A stretch of DNA of 6,182 nt from Pseudomonadota bacterium (lineage in GTDB: Bacteria; Pseudomonadota; Alphaproteobacteria; Acetobacterales; Acetobacteraceae), in the NCBI GenBank assembly GCA_021826565.1, contig JAKAZJ010000129.1:1-6182 (forward strand), written 5' to 3'. The position numbers were made by a program, and so were the translations under genes. Shown one piece after another: positions 1 through 6,132 of the stretch (positions within the stretch are counted from its first letter, which is position 1; every line of letters starts with the position of its first letter). Under the pieces are notes generated by a model that saw only the letters and a program-made list of their open reading frames with translations, was not told the DNA's origin and searched no databases.

Positions 1-1
1 C

Positions 2-673
2 GGGTTGCCGGTGCCCGCCGAAAGCTTCCAGCTGGGCGTGGTCGATCGGCTGTTCTCGCGCGTCGGCGCCGCCGACGATCTGGCGCGCGGCCGTTCCACC
101 TTCATGGTGGAGATGACCGAGACGGCGGCGATCCTGCATCAGGCCGGGCCGCAATCCCTGGTGGTTGTCGATGAAATCGGGCGTGGAACAGCAACGCTGG
201 ACGGGCTCGCGATCGCCTGGGCGGTGCTGGAGGCGCTGCACGGTGCGGTACGCTGCCGCACCATCTTCGCCACGCATTTCCACGAACTCGCGACCTTGGC
301 CGAACGCCTGCCGCGGCTGCGCCCGCACACGATGCGGGTGAAGGAATGGAAGCGCTCGGTGGTGTTCCTGCACGAGGTCGCAGAAGGCGCGGCCGGCAGG
401 TCCTGGGGCGTGCATGTGGCGGAACTCGCCGGGGTGCCGGCCGCGGTGGTGCGCCGCGCCGGGGGGCTGCTGGCGGCGCTGGAAGCCGGCGGTGGGGGCC
501 TGCGCGCGGCTCCCTTGCCGCTGTTCGCCGTCGCGACCCCCAGCCCATACCCGCCGGCGCTGGCAGCGCTCGTCGCCCTGGACCCGGACCGTCTCACCCC
601 GCGGGAGGCGCTGGAGGCACTCTATCGTCTCAAATCGCTCCTTGACCCTTGCGCCGACGGCGGTGGCCTGTAA
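2..673 (+). CDS. mutS: DNA mismatch repair protein MutS, C-terminal part (5' end outside window)
   Basis: This is the end of the MutS ATPase domain and its C-terminal dimerisation region; the mismatch-binding, connector, lever and clamp domains and the Walker A loop lie left of the window. MutS binds mispaired DNA as a dimer and uses ATP to recruit MutL. Visible landmarks are [12 protein letters not shown] (signature-like loop, about bases 86-121), Walker [16 protein letters not shown] (about 161-205), the H-loop FATHFHEL (about 266-289), and the helix-turn-helix dimer segment [13 protein letters not shown] (about 401-440). The protein ends with the usual family tail, [14 protein letters not shown], before TAA at 671. 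The reading frame is open to the left edge. The TTG at base 5 falls inside the conserved VPA-type segment just after the P-loop region and is not a start. glnD follows after 10 bases. Identification is secure; the completeness of the gene cannot be judged. Confidence 0.97.
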   Translation, partial: GLPVPAESFQLGVVDRLFSRVGAADDLARGRSTFMVEMTETAAILHQAGPQSLVVVDEIGRGTATLDGLAIAWAVLEALHGAVRCRTIFATHFHELATLAERLPRLRPHTMRVKEWKRSVVFLHEVAEGAAGRSWGVHVAELAGVPAAVVRRAGGLLAALEAGGGGLRAAPLPLFAVATPSPYPPALAALVALDPDRLTPREALEALYRLKSLLDPCADGGGL

Positions 674-683
674 GCATCTCCGC

Positions 684-3488
684 ATGCTCCATCAATTGCC
701 TGAAGCCGAGGCCGCCGCCGCCGCCGCCCCGCTGGTTGCCGCCCTCGCCGGACTTGCCGAAGCCGCCGGCACCATGTCGCGAGAGGCAGCGCTCGGCGCG
801 TTTCGCCGCCACCTGGCACGGATCCAGACCCAGGTGCGGGAGACGTTCGAGCAGGGTGAGATTTCCGGATTGCAAGCAGGGCGGCAACTGGCCGGACTGA
901 CCGACGGGCTGGTCCGCGCGCTGTTCGCCCATGCTTCGGCCGAGATCGGTGGCATTGAAACCTTATGCGTCGCGGCCACCGGAGGCTACGGGCGTGGCAC
1001 GCTGGCCCCGTTCAGCGATATCGATCTGCTGTTCCTGACGCCGGTGCAGGCCTCGGCGCATATTCTGGCCGCGGTCGAATACATGCTGTATTTCCTGTGG
1101 GACCTGGGACTGAAAGTCGGCCATGCGACGCGATCCGTGGACGAATGTCTGACCGAGGCCGCCGGCGACATCACGATCCGCACCGCGCTGCTGGACGGAC
1201 GCTATCTGACCGGAGACGCGGCGCTGTTCAGCAGCTTCCACGAACGCTTCCGCGCCGCGTGCAAGACGTCGGGCGCGGCGGAATATATCGCCGCCAAGCA
1301 GGCCGAGCGCGAGGCGCGCCATCGCCGCTTCGGCGACAGCCCGTTCGTAGTGGAACCGAACATCAAGGAAGGCCGTGGCGGGTTGCGCGATCTGCAAACC
1401 CTATACTGGATCGCGCGCTACACCTTCGACACCTACACGATGGGCGAACTGGCGGACGTGGCCGGGGTGCTCTCAGCCGACGAAGCGCGCCACGCGCGGC
1501 GCTCCTGGGAGTTCCTGTGGACGTTGCGGTTCCACATGCACTACGTCGCTGGCCGGGCTGAGGAACGCCTGACCTTCGACCTGCAGCCCGTCATCGGCGC
1601 GCGCATGGGCTATACCCGCCACGGCCGCCAGGACGGGGTGGAACGCTTCATGCGCCATTATTTCCTGACCGCGCGTGAGATCGTGCGCGTCACCCGCGTG
1701 GTGGAGCCGGCAATCCTGCGCGCCGCGCTGGGACCTCCGGCGGTCGCGGCCGAGACCGACAAGGCCCTGGTGGAAGCCGGCTTCGTCCTGGCGGACGGGC
1801 AATTGCTGCCGCTGCCGGGGCGGGATTTCGACTCTGAGCCGATCCAGATGCTGCGCATCCTGAAGCTCGCGCGCGATCGCGAGCTGGAGCTGCACCCGCT
1901 GGCCATGCGGTCATTGATCCGCAACGAACGCGCTGCCGCCGGGCTGCGCGGCAACGCGGAAGCGGCCGATCTGTTCATGGACCTGCTCTGCGGACATACG
2001 CCGGGGCATGGGCGCGAACACGGGCATCCGGACGGCGCGAAATGGCTTGCGATCCTGAATGAGGCCGGATTCCTGGGCCGGTTCCTGCCCGACTGGGGGC
2101 GGATCGTCGGCCAGATGCAATTCGATACCTATCATATCTTCACCGTGGATGAGCACACGATCGAGGCGATCCGCGTTCTGAACACGCTGGAACGCGGCGA
2201 GCTGGGAGAGGTGGCGCCGGTCGCCTCGGGCCTCGTGGATCACATCCAGTCACGGCGCGCGCTGTATCTGGCGATGCTGATGCACGACATCGCCAAAGGA
2301 CGCGGCGGCGACCATTCCCGCATCGGCGCCGAACTGGCGCTGGAAACCGGACCCGCGCTGGGCCTCTCCGCCGAAGAAACCGAGACCGTTTCGTGGCTGG
2401 TACTGTATCACTTGATCTTCAGCGAGACGGCGTTCAAGCGCGATATCGACGACCCCAAAACCATTCTGGATCTGGCGGATACGATCCAGTCGCCGGAACG
2501 GTTGCGCCTTCTGCTGATCCTGACCGTGGCCGACATGCGGGCGGTGTCGAAGAAGGTCTGGAATGGCTGGAAAGCCACTCTTTTGCGCGAGCTTTATTCG
2601 CGGGTGGCCGAGGTTCTGGAAGGCGGGCTGGCGACCACCGAACGCGACGTGCGCGTCACCCGCGCAAAGGATGCCGCCGCCGCGCTGCTGCCGGATTGGC
2701 CAGCAGCGGACATCGCCGCCTTCACCGCACTGGGCTATCCTGGCTACTGGCTCTCGTTCGATCCGGAGACCCACGCCCGGCACGCCAGCCTGACCCGTGA
2801 GGCCGAGCGACGCGGTGCGCCGCTGACCGTGCATACCGAACCCTTGCCGGCGCGCGCGGTCACCGAGGTGACGGTGTACTGCACCGATCATGCCGGCCTG
2901 TTCAGCAAAATATCAGGCGCTTTGGCGGTCGCAGGGGCATCGATCGTGGATGCGCGGATCCATACCATGACCAACGGCATGGCGCTGGACACGTTCTGGG
3001 TGCAGGACGCGGCGGGGGGGATTTTCGACGCTCCGCACCGCGTCGCGAAGCTGGCGGCGCTGATCGAGCAGGCGCTGTCCGGGCGGCTGCGGCTGGGGGT
3101 GGAGATACCCAGGCTGTCCTCCAAGCTGCTGGTCGGACGGCGGATGCGCGCGATCCATGTCCCGCCGCGCGTGGTCATCGATAACCGCGCGTCCAATACC
3201 TACACCGTTCTGGAAGTGAACGGACGCGACCGGCCCGGTCTGCTGCACGACGTTACCGCGGCAATCAGCGAGCAGGGGCTGCAGATCGCCTCGGCCCATG
3301 TCACCACCTATGGCGTGCGCGCGGTGGACGTCTTCTACGTGAAAGACGTGTTCGGGCTGAAAGTTACCAACGAGGCGAAGCTGCGTCAGCTGCGCACGGC
3401 GCTGCTGGCCGCCCTGACGACGCCCGACGAGGTGGTGCCGGCGGAAGCCGCTCCGGTACGCCGACGCAGACGCATCGCCGCGGGCTAG
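684..3488 (+). CDS. glnD: Bifunctional PII uridylyltransferase / uridylyl-removing enzyme GlnD
   Basis: GlnD is the cytoplasmic nitrogen sensor. With low glutamine it uridylylates PII proteins (GlnB/GlnK); with high glutamine it removes the UMP. From the ATG at 684 the protein has 934 residues, near the family's usual 890-940. In order it carries the nucleotidyltransferase motif GGYGRG (residues 100-105) with catalytic-type SDID (111-114), the GlnD motif EPNIKEGRGGLRDLQ (224-238), an HD hydrolase domain with H491, H534-D535 in LMHDIAKGRGGDHS and H576, then two ACT domains (about 726-805 and 840-915; DHAGLFSKI and RDRPGLLHDV). A basic RRRRR run precedes the C-terminus. All catalytic motifs look intact; Thr replaces the common Glu after GGYGRG. 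The start is uncertain because no strong Shine-Dalgarno precedes 684. An in-frame GTG at 663 would overlap the mutS stop, and ATG 774 would cut off helix residues that look native. Proximity to mutS suggests cotranscription. Confidence 0.96.
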   Translation: MLHQLPEAEAAAAAAPLVAALAGLAEAAGTMSREAALGAFRRHLARIQTQVRETFEQGEISGLQAGRQLAGLTDGLVRALFAHASAEIGGIETLCVAATGGYGRGTLAPFSDIDLLFLTPVQASAHILAAVEYMLYFLWDLGLKVGHATRSVDECLTEAAGDITIRTALLDGRYLTGDAALFSSFHERFRAACKTSGAAEYIAAKQAEREARHRRFGDSPFVVEPNIKEGRGGLRDLQTLYWIARYTFDTYTMGELADVAGVLSADEARHARRSWEFLWTLRFHMHYVAGRAEERLTFDLQPVIGARMGYTRHGRQDGVERFMRHYFLTAREIVRVTRVVEPAILRAALGPPAVAAETDKALVEAGFVLADGQLLPLPGRDFDSEPIQMLRILKLARDRELELHPLAMRSLIRNERAAAGLRGNAEAADLFMDLLCGHTPGHGREHGHPDGAKWLAILNEAGFLGRFLPDWGRIVGQMQFDTYHIFTVDEHTIEAIRVLNTLERGELGEVAPVASGLVDHIQSRRALYLAMLMHDIAKGRGGDHSRIGAELALETGPALGLSAEETETVSWLVLYHLIFSETAFKRDIDDPKTILDLADTIQSPERLRLLLILTVADMRAVSKKVWNGWKATLLRELYSRVAEVLEGGLATTERDVRVTRAKDAAAALLPDWPAADIAAFTALGYPGYWLSFDPETHARHASLTREAERRGAPLTVHTEPLPARAVTEVTVYCTDHAGLFSKISGALAVAGASIVDARIHTMTNGMALDTFWVQDAAGGIFDAPHRVAKLAALIEQALSGRLRLGVEIPRLSSKLLVGRRMRAIHVPPRVVIDNRASNTYTVLEVNGRDRPGLLHDVTAAISEQGLQIASAHVTTYGVRAVDVFYVKDVFGLKVTNEAKLRQLRTALLAALTTPDEVVPAEAAPVRRRRRIAAG
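711..728 (+). repeat. (GCC)6 trinucleotide run in the glnD 5' end
   Basis: Six consecutive GCC codons encode six alanines near the N-terminus of GlnD (residues 10-15 from the 684 start), just before the predicted helical region that leads into the nucleotidyltransferase domain. Changes by whole units would keep the frame. It is most likely neutral low-complexity sequence in an alanine-rich leader. Confidence 0.8.
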
Positions 3489-3501
3489 GCGGCCCTCGCG
3501 G
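3478..3501. terminator. Possible bidirectional hairpin between convergent glnD and hydrolase genes
   Basis: CCGCGGGC (3478-3485) can pair with GCCC plus GCGG (3492-3495 and 3498-3501), giving an 8-bp stem with a 2-base bulge and a 6-base loop. It overlaps the glnD TAG and ends one base before the hydrolase stop on the other strand. Neither strand has a T-tract after it, so it does not look like a classical intrinsic terminator. It may be a weak or Rho-assisted end, or chance in GC-rich sequence. Confidence 0.25.
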
Positions 3502-4308
3502 TCAGCTCAGATGGCGCTTGCTGTCCAGCCATCCCATCATGTGTTGGTTGAACACGTCCGGATGCTCGACATTGGGGAAATGCCGCGCCGCGGCGATTTC
3601 CGCGTAGCTACCCTGTCGGACCAGGGCGGCGATGCGCCGGTTCTCCGCCGGCGGCGTGCCCGGGTCTTGGTCGCCGCACAGCACCAGGACTGGTGTCGCC
3701 ACCTCAGGCAGGCGCGGAGTGAAATCGAAATCCATGATCGCCTGGCAGCTGCCGATGTAACCGGCGGGTGACGTCGCGGCGACGGTATCGCGGATCTGGC
3801 GCAGCCGTGCCGGCTCGCGCGCCGGATACGCATCGGTGAACCAGCGTGCCACGGTCGCGTCCGCCAGCGGCGCCACTGATCCGGCGCGTTCCACCGTGGC
3901 GATCCGTTCGGCCCAGGCGCCAATTCCGTCCGTCGGCGTGGACGGTCGGGTGTCGCACCAGATTGCCGAGATCAGCCGCGACGCGTGTTCGAGCGCGAAC
4001 GCCTGGCCCAGCATCCCGCCGATCGACAGGCCAATGTAATGCACCCGCGCGATCGCCAGCGCGTCCAGCGCGCCGGCCACATCCGCGGCGAGCGCCGACA
4101 TGGTGTAGGGGCCGGCCATCGCGTCGGATCCACCATGGCCGCGCATATCCAGACGCAGCACGCGGAAACCGGCGGCCAGCAAGGGCGGGACTTGCTCGGC
4201 CCACATGCCGCCATCCGCGGCGAGCGAGTGGGTGAAGCAGACCACCGTGGACCCGGGATCGCCCAACAGATCGTAGGCGATCGCACGGCCATCCAGAAAC
4301 AGTTTCAT
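3502..4308 (-). CDS. Alpha/beta hydrolase, 3-oxoadipate enol-lactonase (PcaD)-like
   Basis: This is a 268-residue cytoplasmic alpha/beta-fold hydrolase without a signal peptide. The nucleophile elbow is GLSIGG (Ser95). The probable acid is Asp215 in LCGDQDPGTPP and the general base His243 in AARHFPNVEHP. THSLAADGGMW (about 26-36) lies at the oxyanion region and LDMRGHGGSD (53-62) follows it. The segments RWFTDAY, GYIGSCQAI and the PNVEHP ending closely recall PcaD, which opens beta-ketoadipate enol-lactone in aromatic catabolism. However, many relatives act on other esters or lactones, and no other pca gene is present. I chose ATG 4308 because conserved sequence begins there and GGGAG sits 10 bases upstream; the frame stays open 47 codons further but into the ATPase gene and with no family-like sequence. 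It follows the ATPase gene by 43 bases on the same strand, so it is likely the operon's last gene. The exact substrate is unknown. Confidence 0.93.
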   Translation of the reverse strand: MKLFLDGRAIAYDLLGDPGSTVVCFTHSLAADGGMWAEQVPPLLAAGFRVLRLDMRGHGGSDAMAGPYTMSALAADVAGALDALAIARVHYIGLSIGGMLGQAFALEHASRLISAIWCDTRPSTPTDGIGAWAERIATVERAGSVAPLADATVARWFTDAYPAREPARLRQIRDTVAATSPAGYIGSCQAIMDFDFTPRLPEVATPVLVLCGDQDPGTPPAENRRIAALVRQGSYAEIAAARHFPNVEHPDVFNQHMMGWLDSKRHLS

Positions 4309-4317
4309 CGGCGTTGT

Positions 4318-4342
4318 TCTCCCTCGGGCGTTCCGGGGGAGA
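4318..4342 (-). promoter_or_regulatory. Hairpin enclosing the hydrolase Shine-Dalgarno sequence
   Basis: In the minus-strand transcript UCUCCC (4342-4337) can pair with GGGAGA (4323-4318). After a C/A mismatch, CGG pairs with CCG, closing a 5-base loop AACGC. The downstream arm contains GGGAG, the only good Shine-Dalgarno for the ATG at 4308, so the fold would hide the ribosome binding site. No U-run follows, so a terminator is less likely. The pairing is seen directly; a regulatory role is inference. Confidence 0.45.
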
Positions 4343-4351
4343 TTACGCTGG

Positions 4352-5194
4352 CTACAGCAGATCAGCCAGCGCGCCGTCACCCGGCGTGACATCGATGCCG
4401 CCCAGACCGGCTGCGACCTCACTGCCCATGGCGCGCAAGCTTTCCTCACGGATCAGGCCGGCCAGTTCGCGCCGCAACGCCAGGAAGCCGGGGGTCATCA
4501 TCTCCTCCGGGTCGCGCGGGCGGGGCAGCAAGACCGGCAGCTCGGCCTTCACCTTGCCGGGGCGCGCCGTCATTACATAGACGCGGTCCGACAGGAAAAT
4601 CGCCTCGTCGATATCATGCGTGACGAACAGGACCGTGATCCCCAGGCGTTGCCAGATATTGGTCAGGATCTGCTGCATGATCACGCGGGTCTGGGCGTCC
4701 AACGCGCCAAACGGTTCGTCCAGCAGCAGCACCTTGGGCCCGGTTGCCAGTGCGCGAACAATGCCGACGCGCTGCTTCATCCCGCCCGACAGCCGGTCCG
4801 GGTAGTGGTCTTCGAACCCAATCAGACCAGACAGCGACAGAAGAGTACGCGCCTTGCGCTCGCGTTCATCGACCCCCACGCCTTTCATCTTCAGCCCGAA
4901 TTCCACATTCTGGCGCACCGTCTTCCAGGGGAACAACGAATATTGCTGGAACACCATGCCGCGATCGGCGCCCGGGCGGCGGATCGGCACGCCGTCCACC
5001 GCGACCTCGCCATAGGTCGGTCGGATGAAGCCGGCCACGGCGTTCAGGAGGCTGGATTTGCCGCAGCCGGACGGCCCAAGGATGGACACGAACTCGCCCG
5101 GGCGCACCGTCAGCGATACGTCGGCGACCGCGGCCATGGCGCCGTAATTCAGACCGAAATGGTCGATCTCGATCAGGCCGCTGGCGTGGGTCAC
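4352..5194 (-). CDS. ABC importer ATP-binding protein, nitrate/sulfonate/taurine family (TauB/SsuB/NrtD-like)
   Basis: This cytoplasmic ATPase would power the permease encoded just upstream. The 280-residue protein contains Walker A GPSGCGKSS (40-48), Q-loop VFQQYSLFPW (81-90), ABC signature LSGGMKQR (135-142), Walker B VLLLDEP (155-161), D-loop GALD (163-166) and H-loop His193 in VTHDIDEA. The sequence SLFPWKTVRQNVEFGL and the RPGKVKAELPVLLPRPRD segment are typical of the nitrate/sulfonate/taurine subfamily. All nucleotide-binding motifs are intact. The start is GTG at 5194, whose first bases overlap the permease TGA as GTGA, indicating translational coupling; no ATG lies nearby and the family-like sequence begins within 10 residues. 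The C-terminus runs about 30 residues past the usual core (ESLRAMGSEVAAGLGG and onward), without a recognised domain. Substrate specificity cannot be read from an ATPase. Confidence 0.95.
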   Translation of the reverse strand: MTHASGLIEIDHFGLNYGAMAAVADVSLTVRPGEFVSILGPSGCGKSSLLNAVAGFIRPTYGEVAVDGVPIRRPGADRGMVFQQYSLFPWKTVRQNVEFGLKMKGVGVDERERKARTLLSLSGLIGFEDHYPDRLSGGMKQRVGIVRALATGPKVLLLDEPFGALDAQTRVIMQQILTNIWQRLGITVLFVTHDIDEAIFLSDRVYVMTARPGKVKAELPVLLPRPRDPEEMMTPGFLALRRELAGLIREESLRAMGSEVAAGLGGIDVTPGDGALADLL

Positions 5195-6033
5195 GGCGTT
5201 ACCGCCCAGGGCATGGCAATGCGGCTCAGGTAGCGGATGAAAGCACTGGATACCAGGCCCAACAGGCCGATGGCCACCATGCCCAGCACAATGTCGGGGT
5301 ACTGGATCAGCGAGTAGGCCGCCCAGGTGAAATAGCCGATCCCGGACTGGCCCGAGATCATCTCGGCCGCGATCACCGAAACCCATCCCACACCCATGCC
5401 CACGGCCAAGCCGGTGAAGATCGCCGGCAGCGCGCCAGGTAAATAAACCTCGCGGAAGATCGCCGCCTCCCCGGCACCGAGCGTACGCGCCGCCAGCACC
5501 AGCACCGGGTCGATCCGGCGCATCCCGTGCAGCGTGTTCAGCAGGATCGGAAAGAAGGCGCCCAGAAACGTGATGAACACGATGCTCTGGAAATCGGTCG
5601 GCCACAGCATGATGGAAATCGGCACCCAGGCGATCGCCGGAACCGGACGCAGCAATTCGCAGAGCGGGAAGATCAGCGCATGCGCGGTGGCGGAGCGGCC
5701 GATCAGCAGCCCGATCGGCACTGCCGCCAGCGCGGCAAGCACAAATCCCAGATAAACCCGTTCGCAACTGACCACTACGTCGGTCAGGAACGCCGCGGAG
5801 GGCACGACATCCAACGCCCGCCACGCCACCACCGACGGCGCGGGGATGTTGTCGAACCGCAGGAAGAAATCGAGATGCGTCGCGCTGGCCGCCTGCCACA
5901 GCACCAGGAAGACGGCGATCGACAGCGTACCCAAAGCCGCGGCCCGCAAGGCCGGATGGGTGCGGCGCGCAACCGCCCGGAGCGGCGTATCGGCCGGTGC
6001 CTCAGTTTCGGCGATCGGCAACGGCATGTCCAT
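5191..6033 (-). CDS. ABC importer permease, nitrate/sulfonate/taurine family (TauC/SsuC/NrtB-like)
   Basis: This is an inner-membrane channel subunit, presumably acting as a homodimer with the ATPase of the next gene. The 280-residue protein has a charged cytoplasmic N-terminus (1-30) and about six hydrophobic spans (roughly 31-50, 93-112, 118-140, 148-168, 204-224, 247-268). The EAA coupling loop is AARTLGAGEAAIFREVYLPG (181-200), followed by ALPAIFTGL, the ATPase docking site. IPAPSVVAW, FLGAFFPILLNT and AEMISGQSGIGYF are family-typical. I chose ATG 6033 because AAGGA lies 11 bases upstream; ATG 6027 is a close alternative. The frame is open to ATG 6168, but those 45 extra residues do not look family-like and come from less GC-rich DNA. 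This is the first gene of the visible set. No binding-protein gene is present in the window; it may lie beyond the right edge. Possible substrates include sulfonates, nitrate, thiamine precursors or aromatic acids. Confidence 0.94.
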   Translation of the reverse strand: MDMPLPIAETEAPADTPLRAVARRTHPALRAAALGTLSIAVFLVLWQAASATHLDFFLRFDNIPAPSVVAWRALDVVPSAAFLTDVVVSCERVYLGFVLAALAAVPIGLLIGRSATAHALIFPLCELLRPVPAIAWVPISIMLWPTDFQSIVFITFLGAFFPILLNTLHGMRRIDPVLVLAARTLGAGEAAIFREVYLPGALPAIFTGLAVGMGVGWVSVIAAEMISGQSGIGYFTWAAYSLIQYPDIVLGMVAIGLLGLVSSAFIRYLSRIAMPWAVTP

Positions 6034-6042
6034 CAGGATACT

Positions 6043-6058
6043 CGTCCTTGCGTCCTTG
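6043..6058 (-). repeat. Tandem octamer duplicating the permease Shine-Dalgarno core
   Basis: Two perfect head-to-tail copies of CAAGGACG (minus strand) abut at 6058-6051 and 6050-6043. Each carries AAGGA. The near copy (6049-6045) is 11 bases from the ATG at 6033 and is the likely ribosome binding site; the far copy is 19 bases away, too far for normal initiation at that ATG. Confidence 0.7.
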
Positions 6059-6087
6059 ACGAGCAGGATCGCGGCAACTAGGAGCGT

Positions 6088-6132
6088 TTGCCAATCGAGG
6101 TGGCGATTCGGTGGGTGATTAGTTGCCAATCG
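6088..6132. repeat. Pair of 10-base direct repeats upstream of the permease gene
   Basis: TTGCCAATCG occurs at 6088-6097 and again at 6123-6132, start to start 35 bases apart; on the minus strand this is CGATTGGCAA. The 8-base word GGCAACTA (6073-6080) is also the inverse of TAGTTGCC (6120-6127), and AATCG/CGATT form a short inverted pair at 6093-6108. Repeated boxes ahead of a transporter operon could be operator half-sites, but this is inference. Confidence 0.45.

Noticed and set aside
102..597. Long antisense open frames opposite mutS (148 and 152 codons)
   Set aside because: They are Arg/Pro/Ala-rich shadows of a high-GC gene with no recognisable motif or ribosome binding site.
5..673. 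TTG at base 5 as a start for a small ATPase-like protein
   Set aside because: The frame is open to the left edge and the TTG falls within a conserved MutS segment lying after the P-loop region, so this is a truncated mutS.
414..683. Upstream extension of glnD through the mutS 3' end (90 codons)
   Set aside because: The extension is read out of frame within clearly coding mutS sequence and is Arg/Pro/Trp-rich, with no resemblance to GlnD. The frame is open only because of high GC.
2250..3299. Antisense frames opposite glnD (up to 213 codons)
   Set aside because: They mirror the conserved HD and ACT regions of glnD, and no domain or initiation signal was seen.
4309..4449. 47-codon N-terminal extension of the hydrolase into the ATPase gene
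   Set aside because: Its sequence is unlike any alpha/beta hydrolase N-terminus, whereas MKLFLDGRAIAYDL starts right at ATG 4308 behind a good Shine-Dalgarno.
5195..5899. 235-codon open frame ahead of the ATPase, which might suggest a fusion protein
   Set aside because: It lies wholly inside the permease gene in another frame and encodes no transporter-like sequence. The GTGA overlap marks the true junction.
6073..6097. Sigma-54 promoter suggested by TTGGCA and TTGC on the minus strand
   Set aside because: The GG and GC elements are 15 bases apart rather than the required 10, so the spacing does not fit.
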